DNA of 36,296 nt from Oscillospiraceae bacterium (GTDB lineage Bacteria; Bacillota; Clostridia; Oscillospirales; JAAYXM01): NCBI GenBank assembly GCA_017435965.1, contig JAFSEA010000042.1:76250-112545 (forward strand), given 5' to 3'. This document shows positions 8,826 through 17,103 of the stretch, in pieces (within the stretch, counting starts at the first letter, position 1; each line of letters begins with the position of its first letter). Both the position numbers and the translations under genes were made by a program. The notes under the pieces were generated by a model. The model ran no database searches and was not told the DNA's origin. It saw nothing but the letters and a program-made list of their open reading frames with translations.

Positions 8826-9428
8826 TTATTCCTCCGGTTCTTTTGTTATGTGGTTAAACACATTCAATGCTTCTTTTCTGACGGCATCGCTATCACCGTC
8901 GTTTATGATTACATAATCACATTTTTCTTTATAGAAATCGTCACTTTGCTGTGCATCAATTCTTGCAAGTGCAGAATCACGGTCAAGATTGTCTCTTGCC
9001 ATTATGCGCTCGGCTCTTACATCACGGGGAGCAATAACTGCGATTGTAACATCACAGATTGAACTGAGCTTACTCTCGAAAAGTGCGATTGCATCAATGC
9101 ACAAGCATTGTTCGTTTCTCTGATAAAGCTGAGCTATTTCTCTTTCGGTTTCTTCAATAACAAATTTATGGGCAATGGCGTTGAGGTCTGCAAGTGCATT
9201 TTCATCCGAAAATACAATTTTTGCAAGAAGCCTCCGCTGAAGCTTTCCTTCATTATCAACGGCATCGGGAAAACGGGATTTAAGCTCACGGAGCATATGC
9301 TCGGATTCATTTAAAAGTTTATGGTACACGGCATCTGCATCGATGGTGCATGCACCGAACTCACAAAAAAGGTTGGCAACAGTACTCTTGCCGGAGCCGC
9401 TTCCACCTGTTATACCTATGATAAGCAC
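8826..9428 (-). CDS. coaE: Dephospho-CoA kinase
   Basis: CoaE phosphorylates the 3'-hydroxyl of dephospho-CoA, the last step of coenzyme A synthesis. The protein opens with the P-loop GITGGSGSGKSTVA (residues 5-18), followed by the substrate-site TIDADAVYH and the LID-region RDNLDRDSALARIDAQ. The length of 200 aa is typical. The start codon is GTG at 9428, preceded by GCGGTGA. It sits 15 bp after tsaC and 3 bp before the M18 aminopeptidase gene. The first CoA-pathway kinase, type II pantothenate kinase, is also in the window at the right edge. Confidence 0.95.
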   Translation of the reverse strand: MLIIGITGGSGSGKSTVANLFCEFGACTIDADAVYHKLLNESEHMLRELKSRFPDAVDNEGKLQRRLLAKIVFSDENALADLNAIAHKFVIEETEREIAQLYQRNEQCLCIDAIALFESKLSSICDVTIAVIAPRDVRAERIMARDNLDRDSALARIDAQQSDDFYKEKCDYVIINDGDSDAVRKEALNVFNHITKEPEE

Positions 9429-9443
9429 TGAAAATCACCGCTT

Positions 9444-10490
9444 TCAAACAGAAATACGGGAAAAACCGGCGGCACGGCTTAAGCGATTGACTACTGCAAG
9501 CTCAATGCCGTCTGTGGTTTCAGGTTCCCGTGCGAAAATAATATCGGGAGAAATTTCATCAAACTGCCGCAATGCACCGAAGAGTGAATGGGCAAGGGAA
9601 ACACCGTCAAGAAGTTTTCCGTAGGATACTACCGTGATATCCGCATCGGCAAAAAGCTCCTTTTCCTCTTCAAAACATAGTATTGCAACTTTTCTTCCGT
9701 TTATATTATTTTTTACATAATTTGCAAAGCTCTCGCTGCTGCCGTCAATTATGGTAACGGGCGCACTCGGAGCATAATGCTTGTATTTCATTCCGGGAGA
9801 AGCTACCTTCTCATCGTCGGAAACCTCTTCAAGAATTTTCGGATTTACAGCAACCTCACCAAGTACAGAACGAAGTTGTTTTAAAGTAACTCCACCGGGA
9901 CGGAGAAGGGTGGGAATATCGCCCGTGAGGTCAATGACGGTGGATTCAAGACCAATTTCACAATCTCCGCCGTCAATTATCATGGGAATACGCCCCTTCA
10001 TATCACGGAAAACGTGGTCTGCGCTTGTGGGGCTGGGCTTTCCCGAAAGGTTTGCGGAAGGGGCGGCAAGGGGAACGCCTGCCGCATCTATAATCGCCCT
10101 TGCATATTTGTGAGAGGGAAATCTTATTGCAACGGTGGAAAGACCTGCGGTAACCTCATCGGGCACCTTGTCGCTCTTTTTCATAATCATTGTGAGAGCA
10201 CCGGGCCAGAAATTCTCTGCAAGGGTTATGGCACTTTCGGGGATTTCCGATACAAGCTTTGAAAGGTCTGAAAAGTCCGAGATATGGACGATAAGCGGAT
10301 TATCCGAGGGCCTGCCTTTTGCCTTGAATATTTTTTCTATTGCATTTGGATCAAAGGCATTTGCCGCAAGACCGTACACCGTTTCGGTGGGTATTGCAAC
10401 GACTTTCCCTTCCCGGAGAAGCTCGCCTGCACGGACAAAATCATCAAAGTTCTGCATCAGACCGCTTATTTTTATAAGCTCTGTTGTCAT
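9444..10490 (-). CDS. tsaC: L-threonylcarbamoyladenylate synthase (Sua5/YwlC type)
   Basis: This enzyme makes threonylcarbamoyl-AMP from threonine, bicarbonate and ATP for the t6A37 modification of ANN-decoding tRNAs. The YrdC domain covers about residues 15-205 (VVAIPTETVYGLAANAF, KAKGRPSDNPLIVHI, SANLSGKPSPTSADHV). A linker and C-terminal Sua5 domain follow (about 235-348), so it is the long Sua5-type enzyme, 348 aa. AAGGAAG lies before ATG 10490. The gene follows prfA by 21 bp. In many Firmicutes prmC lies between prfA and this gene; it is absent here. Confidence 0.95.
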   Translation of the reverse strand: MTTELIKISGLMQNFDDFVRAGELLREGKVVAIPTETVYGLAANAFDPNAIEKIFKAKGRPSDNPLIVHISDFSDLSKLVSEIPESAITLAENFWPGALTMIMKKSDKVPDEVTAGLSTVAIRFPSHKYARAIIDAAGVPLAAPSANLSGKPSPTSADHVFRDMKGRIPMIIDGGDCEIGLESTVIDLTGDIPTLLRPGGVTLKQLRSVLGEVAVNPKILEEVSDDEKVASPGMKYKHYAPSAPVTIIDGSSESFANYVKNNINGRKVAILCFEEEKELFADADITVVSYGKLLDGVSLAHSLFGALRQFDEISPDIIFAREPETTDGIELAVVNRLSRAAGFSRISV

Positions 10491-10511
10491 AAGAATACTT
10501 CCTTTTCGGAT

Positions 10512-11582
10512 TTATGCGTTTTCGGAGGCTTTGAGCTTTTCTGCCTGATCTGCCGTTATGATTGCATCAACCATTTCATCAAGATCACCATTCATAAACT
10601 GCTCAAGCTTGTAGAGAGTGAGTCCGATACGATGGTCGGTAACACGACCCTGGGGATAGTTGTAGGTACGGATTCGTTCGCTTCGGTCACCTGTTCCTAC
10701 CTGACTCTTTCTCTCTGCCGCAATCTGGGATGCCTGCTCCTGCATCTGTATGTCATAGAGCTTTGTGCGGAGAATCTTTATTGCACGGTCCTTGTTCTTG
10801 TGCTGGCTTCTCTCGTCCTGACACTCAACAACAATACCCGTGGGCCTGTGAGTGAGACGAATTGCGGATTCGGTCTTGTTGACGTGCTGACCGCCTGCAC
10901 CCGAGGCACGGAAGGTATCAACATCAACATCAGCCATATTAAGTTCAACCTCAACTTCTTCGGCTTCGGGAAGAACTGCAACGGTAACGGTTGAAGTGTG
11001 GATACGTCCCGAAGATTCGGTATCGGGAACACGCTGAACACGGTGAACGCCGCTTTCAAACTTAAGACGGGAATATGCACCTGCACCCTCAATGACGAAG
11101 CTTATTTCCTTTATTCCGCCAAGCTCTGTTTCATTTATTGAAACAACATCAATTCCCCAGCGGCGGGATTCTGCATACATCGAGTACATACGATAGAGGG
11201 AATGGGCAAAAAGTGCCGCTTCTTCACCGCCTGCACCGCCACGGATTTCAACGATAACGTTTTTGTCATCGTTGGGGTCTGTGGGGAGAAGGAGAATCTT
11301 GAGTTCATGCTCAAGAGAAGCAAGTTTTTCTTTTACTTCGGGAAATTCTTCCTGTGCCATCTCACGAAGCTCGGCATCATTGCCGTCGAGAATTTCGCGG
11401 AGGTCGGAAAGCTCTTTTTCGGTTGAGCAATAGTTGCGGTAGCACTCAATTATGGGCGTGAGCTCCTTCTGTTCCTTTAAGAGCTTTGCCGCAAGGGCAG
11501 GGTCGTTGTAGAGATTGGGGTCTGCGAGCTTTTCTTCAAGCTCACGATATTTTTCTTCAAGAAATGCAAGTTTTTCTAACAT
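10512..11582 (-). CDS. prfA: Peptide chain release factor 1
   Basis: RF1 reads UAA and UAG and triggers peptide release. The catalytic GGQ motif lies at residues 230-232 in [13 protein letters not shown], and the stop-codon-reading PxT motif is PDT at 186-188 in [17 protein letters not shown]. The PxT form, not SPF, separates RF1 from RF2. The 356-aa length is normal and GAGAGG precedes ATG 11582. It is the first gene of the operon that runs through tsaC, coaE, the M18 aminopeptidase, trxB and fumA. A weak promoter candidate lies in the gap after the ABC-F gene. Confidence 0.97.
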   Translation of the reverse strand: MLEKLAFLEEKYRELEEKLADPNLYNDPALAAKLLKEQKELTPIIECYRNYCSTEKELSDLREILDGNDAELREMAQEEFPEVKEKLASLEHELKILLLPTDPNDDKNVIVEIRGGAGGEEAALFAHSLYRMYSMYAESRRWGIDVVSINETELGGIKEISFVIEGAGAYSRLKFESGVHRVQRVPDTESSGRIHTSTVTVAVLPEAEEVEVELNMADVDVDTFRASGAGGQHVNKTESAIRLTHRPTGIVVECQDERSQHKNKDRAIKILRTKLYDIQMQEQASQIAAERKSQVGTGDRSERIRTYNYPQGRVTDHRIGLTLYKLEQFMNGDLDEMVDAIITADQAEKLKASENA

Positions 11583-11625
11583 CTTTTACCTCTCGTATAA
11601 TAAATATTTATTTTCATTAAATTAC

Positions 11626-11654
11626 AGTATATCACATATATGGGAAATTTTAAA
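11626..11654 (-). promoter_or_regulatory. Possible promoter of the prfA operon
   Basis: On the minus strand, TTTAAA (11654-11649), 17 bp and TATACT (11631-11626) lie about 45 bp before prfA, and the -35 overlaps the end of the ABC-F gene. The -10 is good and the -35 only 4/6, so this is tentative. Confidence 0.4.
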
Positions 11655-13536
11655 CACTTTCCTCATATAAGCTTTCCCATATAAGCATTTTTTCTTCAAG
11701 CTCCGCCGAAAGTGCGGCATTTTCTTCATACAGTTTTGAAAGAGCTTCAAAATCACTTGCCGATGCCTCGATTTCCGCCTCGATTTCGGAAATTCTTTCT
11801 TCAAGCTTTGCTATTTCACGCTCAACCTCACGAAGCTTTTTATCATTGAGCTTTTTGTTTGTTTTGTTCTGCGGTTTCGGCTTTTCAACCTTTTCACGAA
11901 TGGGGGAAGGCGTTTCCGCAGCCCGCTGAAGTTCAAGATGAACTGTTTTTCTGTAGTTTTCAAAGCTTCCTCTGAAGTCTCTTATCTTTCCGTCACGAAG
12001 CTCCCAGATTCTGTTTGCAAATTTGCTTATGAAAAATCTGTCGTGGGAGACGAACAAAAGTGCGCCCTCATAAGAGTCAACAGCCTCTTCTATCCACTCA
12101 CGGGAGGTTATGTCCAGGTGGTTTGTCGGCTCGTCAAGGAGAAGGAAATTCATATCTGCCGCCATAAGCTCACAGAGCTTAAGGCGTGAACGCTCACCGC
12201 CGGACAGGGTGCTTACAAGATCGAATACCTCTTCCCCGAAAAACAGAAATGATGCAAGGCGGTTTCTTGCTGTTTGTGTGGAAACGTTGAGGTCATAGAG
12301 AATTGTGTCAAGTATTGTCCTGTTTTCATCGGCAAACTTTATAACCTGCGGAAGCATTGCGGACTTTATTGAAGGATTGTAGGTGACGCTTCCTCGGTCG
12401 GGGGATGCGGAACGTGAAACGATATCGAGAAGTGTGGTCTTTCCGCAACCGTTGTCGCCGATGAGGGCGATTCTGTCACCGTTTTCCACGGTGAGATTTA
12501 TGTCGTTTAAAATAACACGGTCGCCATAGGACTTTTCAATCCCCGTGAGTTTTGCAACGTTGTCGCCCCAGAAGCCTGCAGAAGAAAAGCCTGCGTGGAG
12601 GGATGACCTGATTTCCTTTGGCTTCTCTGTTTTTCGCATACGCTCAATACGCTTTTCCATAGCAAAGGCACGAACCTGAAGCTTTTTGTTTCCCATGCCC
12701 CAACCGTGCATTCGCTCTGCGGTAAATTCAAGACGTTTTATCTCAGCTTGTTCCGCTTTATATTTCTTCAGTTGCTCTTCATATCTCGCTTCACGCTCTT
12801 TTACATAGAAGCTGTAGTTTCCGGGATAGAACTCTGCAACACCGTCAGACAGCTCAATAATTCTCGTCACGCACTTGTCGATAAAATATCTGTCGTGGGA
12901 GATTATGAAAACCGTTCCTCCAAAACGAGGAAGATATCCTTCGAGCCACTCAACGGCATCAATATCAAGGTGGTTTGTAGGCTCATCAAGGAGAAGAATA
13001 TCAGGCTTTTGCAAAAGTGCTCTGGCAATTATGATGCGTGTTTTTTCACCGCCCGAGAGGGAATCAAAAATACGCTCACGCATTTCATCGGGGATTCCGA
13101 GTCCGTTGCAGGTCTTGTTTACTTCCGTTTCCGTGTCATAGCCGCCGAGATGCTCAAATCTTGCGCTTAATTTATCATACTTTTCGAGAATGTCACGGTC
13201 GGAATATATCTCCATCATCTTCTCTACCTTCCGAAGCTCCTCGGAGATTTCCTTGAGATGTGAAAATGCGCTGTCGAGGACTTCGTTTACGGTATATCCC
13301 GAAGGGAAATCGGGAATCTGCGACACAACGGAGATTCTTTTGTCGGAAGGGATTAAAACCTCGCCCGAATCATAGTCAAGCTCTCCTGTGAGGATTTTAA
13401 AAAGGGTTGTTTTCCCGCTTCCGTTATCACCTAAAAGCCCCACACATTCGCCCTGGGCGATGTTGAAGGTAAGGTCGCGAAGAACATGATGCTCGCCATA
13501 GAATTTATTCAGTTTTGAAACCGAAATATCAATCAT
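11650..13536 (-). CDS. ABC-F family ATPase (YdiF/Uup-like)
   Basis: ABC-F proteins are soluble twin-ATPase factors that act on the ribosome. Two nucleotide-binding domains are intact: Walker A GDNGSGKTT (about residue 36) and GDNGCGKTT (about 355), signatures LSGGEKTRI and LSGGERSRL, and Walker B LLLDEPTNHLD in both. The interdomain linker (about 245-320) is charged and helical, as expected for the P-site tRNA interaction motif. A C-terminal extension (about 545-628) rich in Lys/Glu predicts a coiled coil like YdiF/Uup. No membrane segment is present, so it is not a transporter. It overlaps the preceding 267-aa gene by 8 bp. Whether it is a housekeeping or an antibiotic-protection factor cannot be told. 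Confidence 0.93.
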   Translation of the reverse strand: MIDISVSKLNKFYGEHHVLRDLTFNIAQGECVGLLGDNGSGKTTLFKILTGELDYDSGEVLIPSDKRISVVSQIPDFPSGYTVNEVLDSAFSHLKEISEELRKVEKMMEIYSDRDILEKYDKLSARFEHLGGYDTETEVNKTCNGLGIPDEMRERIFDSLSGGEKTRIIIARALLQKPDILLLDEPTNHLDIDAVEWLEGYLPRFGGTVFIISHDRYFIDKCVTRIIELSDGVAEFYPGNYSFYVKEREARYEEQLKKYKAEQAEIKRLEFTAERMHGWGMGNKKLQVRAFAMEKRIERMRKTEKPKEIRSSLHAGFSSAGFWGDNVAKLTGIEKSYGDRVILNDINLTVENGDRIALIGDNGCGKTTLLDIVSRSASPDRGSVTYNPSIKSAMLPQVIKFADENRTILDTILYDLNVSTQTARNRLASFLFFGEEVFDLVSTLSGGERSRLKLCELMAADMNFLLLDEPTNHLDITSREWIEEAVDSYEGALLFVSHDRFFISKFANRIWELRDGKIRDFRGSFENYRKTVHLELQRAAETPSPIREKVEKPKPQNKTNKKLNDKKLREVEREIAKLEERISEIEAEIEASASDFEALSKLYEENAALSAELEEKMLIWESLYEESV

Positions 13537-14332
13537 TTGTATTAGCTCTTTCTCTTTTAATAAGCTTTGCGGAAATAATTCCGTTTACTACTGCCACCAT
13601 ACCGCCTTCGCAAAGACGGGGAAGCATCTTTGTTTCATAGTGGTTCTGACTTACCGAGATATCAAGCTGCCCCATATGAGTGTCAAGCGCAAGGTGGAGA
13701 AATTCACCCACGGGAGTTTTGTCGGCAATCATAAAGCGGACATCACCCGTTACTATTTCTGCCGCAATTCTCGTCATAAGAATATCTGTTTGCATTGCAT
13801 CTTCATTTTCTCCTGCGAGCATTCTCGCATACATTCCAACGGGGACGATTGCACCGAGGGCGGTTGTATCATCGTGAAGTGCTTTTCTCATCTCAATTTC
13901 ATTTTCAAAAAAGCCGATGGAGTGAGGAATTAAAGATACCTGAAATTCATACTCTGCGCCGGGAGCAAAACCTGCTATAGCCTGAGATCCCATAACTCTT
14001 GCACAGATAAATTTATCGGAGTCGGTTTCTTTAAGCATAGCTTTGCAATCGAGCATATCATCACGCTCTGCAAGAAACTCCTTTGAAAATTCAAGCTTCC
14101 AGACGGTAGAACCGTTGAAGTGTGGGTCAATGTTTAAAAGCTCAACATCCTTTTTCTCGTGATTGAGCTTCACTCTCTCCCATATCTCCGCACCGCTTTT
14201 GTCGCTCCAGCAGGCATACGCTCCGTTTTCAACGGGGAGAATGCTTCCCGAATTGAGAACGAAATCCGCAAGGCGGAAAGCACCGTCTTCATCGGCAATG
14301 TTAAATCCTATATTTTCAAAAACAGTTCCCAT
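13529..14332 (-). CDS. Unknown conserved protein, 267 aa
   Basis: I do not recognise this family. It is a soluble, acidic, mixed alpha/beta-looking protein without signal peptide or membrane helix. Segments that look conserved are GSILPVENGAYACWSDKSGAEIW near residues 29-51, GSQAIAGFAPGAEYEFQVSLIPHSIGFF near 115-142, and LPRLCEGGMVAVVNGI near the end. GGAGGAC precedes ATG 14332. It overlaps the ABC-F gene by 8 bp, so the two are translationally coupled and may share a role. No function is proposed. Confidence 0.75.
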   Translation of the reverse strand: MGTVFENIGFNIADEDGAFRLADFVLNSGSILPVENGAYACWSDKSGAEIWERVKLNHEKKDVELLNIDPHFNGSTVWKLEFSKEFLAERDDMLDCKAMLKETDSDKFICARVMGSQAIAGFAPGAEYEFQVSLIPHSIGFFENEIEMRKALHDDTTALGAIVPVGMYARMLAGENEDAMQTDILMTRIAAEIVTGDVRFMIADKTPVGEFLHLALDTHMGQLDISVSQNHYETKMLPRLCEGGMVAVVNGIISAKLIKRERANTND

Positions 14333-14371
14333 TTTAAAGTGTCCTCCAAAGCTTATATATCTATAGAGAAT

Positions 14372-14400
14372 ATTTTACCATATGTAACGGAAAATTTCCA
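14372..14400 (-). promoter_or_regulatory. Possible promoter of the unknown gene/ABC-F operon
   Basis: On the minus strand, TGGAAA, 17 bp and TAAAAT stand about 40 bp before ATG 14332. The -35 matches 4/6. It is the only candidate in the 73-bp gap. Confidence 0.4.
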
Positions 14401-14405
14401 GTATT

Positions 14406-14978
14406 TTATATGGCAGAAAGACCGAAATAAGTGAGAAGTCCCCGATATATTGCATATGCAAAGGCGTATTGGTCGTTCTCGAGCTTTTCTACATCCCCAA
14501 AGTTTGTGATATATGCAAGCTCAATGAGTACGGAGGGCATCCGTGTTCTGCGGAGAACATAGAGGGACGGCCTTACAAAAACACCGTTGTCCTTTGTTCC
14601 GAGTCTTTCCACAATGGAGTTTAAAATTGCTTCCGCAAGAGGCTGAGCTTCACTTCCGGAACGGAAAATATACATCTCTGTACCGTTGATTGCGGGATTT
14701 ACGTTTGCGTTGGTGTGGATGCTTAAGAAATAATCTGCCGGCCATTCGTTTGCGGCATTTACTCTTGCGGCAAGGCTTGTGGCATTTGTCGTGCCGAGGA
14801 CGGTGTCGGGACTTTCTCTTGAAACTCTTGCTTCAAAGCGTGGATCCTGATTTAAAATATCACGGAGATATATGCCCACATTATATGTTATGTCCTGCTC
14901 ACGGAGTCCGAAGCCTTCGGCACCACCGTTTACACCTTCCGGATTATGTCCCTGATCTATAAATATTTTTATTGCCAT
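14406..14978 (-). CDS. N-acetylmuramoyl-L-alanine amidase (Amidase_3), no signal peptide
   Basis: Amidase_3 enzymes cut the bond between MurNAc and the stem peptide using one zinc. Zinc ligands can be placed at H11 (FIDQGHNPEG), E27 (FGLREQDI) and H88 (LSIHTNAN), with the catalytic Glu at E153 (VLIELAYITN). The whole 190-aa protein is one catalytic domain with no signal peptide, transmembrane helix or wall-binding repeat. It could act in the mother cell during spore release, like CwlC-type enzymes, be released by lysis, or act on imported muropeptides (all inference). It is a single gene between the 267-aa gene and the M55 peptidase. Confidence 0.92.
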   Translation of the reverse strand: MAIKIFIDQGHNPEGVNGGAEGFGLREQDITYNVGIYLRDILNQDPRFEARVSRESPDTVLGTTNATSLAARVNAANEWPADYFLSIHTNANVNPAINGTEMYIFRSGSEAQPLAEAILNSIVERLGTKDNGVFVRPSLYVLRRTRMPSVLIELAYITNFGDVEKLENDQYAFAYAIYRGLLTYFGLSAI

Positions 14979-15002
14979 AAATGTACCTCCCCAAAAAAGC
15001 TT

Positions 15003-15032
15003 TATACTGTACTATACAGAAATTTTTGACAA
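15003..15032 (-). promoter_or_regulatory. Tentative amidase promoter with small dyad
   Basis: On the minus strand, TTGTCA (15032-15027) is followed after 17-18 bp by CAGTAT/AGTATA. The spacer holds a dyad, CTGTA-n3-TACAG (15007-15019), which could be an operator. The -10 is poor. Confidence 0.3.
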
Positions 15033-15072
15033 ATGTTTCCGCAAAAGGAAAAGATACGGACAGGCAAAGAAA

Positions 15073-15101
15073 AAACTGCCCGATAAAATACCGGACAGTT
15101 T
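15073..15101 (-). terminator. Terminator after the M55 peptidase
   Basis: A 10-bp stem (15073-15082 with 15092-15101, one G.U pair) is followed on the minus strand by TTTTTTCTTT. It sits directly after the M55 stop codon. Confidence 0.88.
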
Positions 15102-15108
15102 GTTTTAA

Positions 15109-15903
15109 TCAGTATAACTGGACATCTTTATATGTTTTTATCTCATTTGAAACACGGCGGAGTGTGCGTGAATCCACACGCTCAAGATTCGGGAACTTTT
15201 CAAGATATTCCTCACATATATCGGCACGGAGGAAGGTTACCTCAATCGTTAAGGGGAGTGACACCTTAAAGGGCTTTATCTCATTTCTTCTGCGAATACC
15301 ATCTTCTGCGGCATCACGGATTCTCTTCTCTGCTTCATCAAGGGGGAGACTTTCAGCTCTTTTCCAGGAAAGACCACGCTTTACCTCGGCAACTGCAACA
15401 TTTTCGCCGATACATTCCTTTGCCTCACGGCAGGTTGCATCGTCTCCCGAGACCATAACGAAAGGCACATCATATGCACCTGCATACAGAGCACTCTGAA
15501 CAATTTCGCCATAGTCTTTTCCGTTTACACGATATGCAAACCAATGCTTTGAGGACTGGGTGTGCTCTAAAAATGCATTTATGGTGCCGGGCTTTGCATG
15601 AACGCCTATTTCAAGATATGCATCTATCTTTTCTCTTGCGATAATGTCAAGAAAATCTGCCACGGAAAGCTGGATTGCACGCTTGTCTAAAAGCTCGGGT
15701 TTGAAATTTGTTCCTGCGCCGTGACCGTCAACTACATAGATTTTATCTGCACCGGCTCTTACTGCACCCTCTACTGCGGCATTTGTATCTGCCATGAGTC
15801 TTTCGCGGGCAAACTCAAAGCCTGACCAATCCTCCTTGTGAACCTGCTCCCAAAGATCAACTCCGCTTATTCCTTCAATATCAGTCATAATAAGAACAGT
15901 CAT
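15109..15903 (-). CDS. M55 family D-aminopeptidase (DppA-like)
   Basis: M55 peptidases are decameric zinc enzymes that cleave N-terminal D-amino acids such as D-Ala from peptides. The expected di-zinc ligands are all visible: D8 and E10 (TDIEGISG), H61 (VVDGHGAG), H102 (GVHAKPGT) and E133 (DYGEIV), with nearby His residues at 114 and 120 as candidates for the catalytic base. The length of 264 aa is typical. No signal peptide is present, so it acts in the cytoplasm, plausibly on D-Ala-containing peptides from wall turnover. It has a strong promoter and GGAGGTAC before ATG 15903. The dppBCDE transporter genes often linked to DppA are absent. Confidence 0.93.
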   Translation of the reverse strand: MTVLIMTDIEGISGVDLWEQVHKEDWSGFEFARERLMADTNAAVEGAVRAGADKIYVVDGHGAGTNFKPELLDKRAIQLSVADFLDIIAREKIDAYLEIGVHAKPGTINAFLEHTQSSKHWFAYRVNGKDYGEIVQSALYAGAYDVPFVMVSGDDATCREAKECIGENVAVAEVKRGLSWKRAESLPLDEAEKRIRDAAEDGIRRRNEIKPFKVSLPLTIEVTFLRADICEEYLEKFPNLERVDSRTLRRVSNEIKTYKDVQLY

Positions 15904-15932
15904 TTATATGTACCTCCAAAAGAAATCAACTT

Positions 15933-15961
15933 ATTCTACTATGCTTCACACCTTTTGTCAA
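15933..15961 (-). promoter_or_regulatory. Strong sigma-A-type promoter of the M55 gene
   Basis: On the minus strand: TTGACA (15961-15956), 17 bp, TAGAAT (15938-15933), about 30 bp before the start codon. A perfect -35 and a 5/6 -10. Confidence 0.82.
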
Positions 15962-15968
15962 TGAATAT

Positions 15969-15991
15969 CAAGTCGAATAAAAAAGCTCTAC
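15969..15991. repeat. Left copy of a 23/24-bp direct repeat
   Basis: This 23-bp sequence (starts CAAGTCGAAT, ends GCTCTAC) recurs at 17736-17759 in the same orientation. The only difference is six versus seven A in the central run. The two copies bound a 1.74-kb stretch with the unknown 181-aa gene and the SLATT-like gene. Confidence 0.85.
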
Positions 15992-16474
15992 ACGAAGGTA
16001 TTTTTTACAGATCATTTGACAAAAATCAACAACGTCATAGAAAACACAACGAAATCACAATATAAAGATTCAAAATTTCTAAATTCCATTTTATTATGTT
16101 GCTCCTTTTTCCATATCAAGCTTATAAAAACTCTTTCGTTATACAAAGTTCTTCTTTATCTTGCGTTGCCATTGTGCTAAAAAACATCCTTCTCTAATGA
16201 CATTTTTCGAAGTATTTAAATATTCCAATAATGTTTAAAATTAAAAGAGACGTACAAAAAACGGAGACGGATTGCTCCGTCTCCAAACACCTTAGAAGTA
16301 TCTCTCCAAAACTCCCTCAATATCTCTGCCGTAGCGAGCTCCACAATGGAACTTACTCACAGAAGCTTGGTAAAATTAAGGGGTCTATGGCTTCCGATCT
16401 CATTTTGCCCACCTTTTCTTTGTGCCCATCATTTGAAAACGTGATAGTTTATTTACTTCAAAACATCACACAAA
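15992..16474. other. AT-rich gene-free stretch of about 480 bp
   Basis: No supportable gene lies here. The left part is very AT-rich. From about 16255 to 16440 base composition is more balanced, and short open frames on the minus strand (for example one ending at about 16299 in the residues YGRDIEGVLERYF) look like possible remnants but are broken by stops. A terminator hairpin sits at 16263-16284. No transposase, RNA gene or other repeat was recognised. Confidence 0.5.
16263..16284 (-). terminator. Terminator of the 181-aa gene/SLATT patch
   Basis: A perfect 9-bp GC-rich stem (16263-16271 with 16276-16284), loop TTGC, is followed on the minus strand by GTTTTTTG. It lies about 190 bp after the 181-aa gene's stop. 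Confidence 0.8.
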
Positions 16475-17020
16475 TCACTCAACTCTTCTAAATGCTTTTT
16501 CAAACCAGTCAAGAGCTTTTTTATATTCGCTCGTTTCCCCAAACAGCTCAAACGAATCGTTCATAAATTTTTCTGCTTTATTTTTATTTTCCTCAGTTAT
16601 AGTTAAATTATAAAGTTGCTGAACAGTATTTTTTTGAAATAGGAACCTAAAGTTTAACTCATCACAATCACCATATCCGAAATTGCATTGCCCCCGTTCC
16701 CAGTTCGTGATTGAATATCCCGGAGCTCCATTTAAATTATATGCAATAAACATCCAATCGTGATTTCCTTGTTCTTGATTCAGCTCATTACCTTTTTCCA
16801 AAAATTGTTCTATTCTTTTTTCCGGAACTCCAAAGCGGCGACAATCTGATATGATTAACTCAACAATATTATCAAGTTTCGTTGTATATTTATGACTATC
16901 AATCTCTCTGTAGGTTGGTGCCACGTCATAGCTAAATTGATTTTCGTCTACTTTCGTCTTTTGATTTTCGTCTACTTTCGTCTTTTGTTTTCTTCTTTTG
17001 AAAAATTTTAAAACTTTCAT
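16475..17020 (-). CDS. Unknown 181-aa protein with basic repeat N-terminus
   Basis: I do not recognise this family with confidence. The N-terminus is very basic (KFFKRRKQKTK) and contains a tandem eight-residue duplication (ENQKTKVD twice) encoded by a 24-bp direct repeat near 16941-16990. The remaining 150 residues form a soluble domain with conspicuous segments HDWMFIAYNLNGAPGY, NWERGQCNFGYGDCDELNFRF and a helical C-terminus. The fold feel resembles small immunity-type proteins, but that is a weak impression. AAGGGATG precedes ATG 17020. It lies downstream of the SLATT-like gene in the same repeat-bounded, AT-rich patch and before a shared terminator, so co-transcription is likely. Confidence 0.7.
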   Translation of the reverse strand: MKVLKFFKRRKQKTKVDENQKTKVDENQFSYDVAPTYREIDSHKYTTKLDNIVELIISDCRRFGVPEKRIEQFLEKGNELNQEQGNHDWMFIAYNLNGAPGYSITNWERGQCNFGYGDCDELNFRFLFQKNTVQQLYNLTITEENKNKAEKFMNDSFELFGETSEYKKALDWFEKAFRRVE

Positions 17021-17103
17021 AAAAACATCCCTTGCATCAATTTAATCTTATTTTACCATATCAACCAGAAAAAACAGTATCAGCAATAAAATTGATGAGT
17101 TTG

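Noticed and set aside
10284..10994. Plus-strand open frame of 236 codons across tsaC/prfA
   Set aside because: Opposite-strand shadow of two certain genes; translation is low complexity and cysteine-rich.
14981..15499. Plus-strand open frame of 172 codons
   Set aside because: It starts in the amidase promoter region and runs opposite to the M55 gene, whose catalytic residues are all intact.
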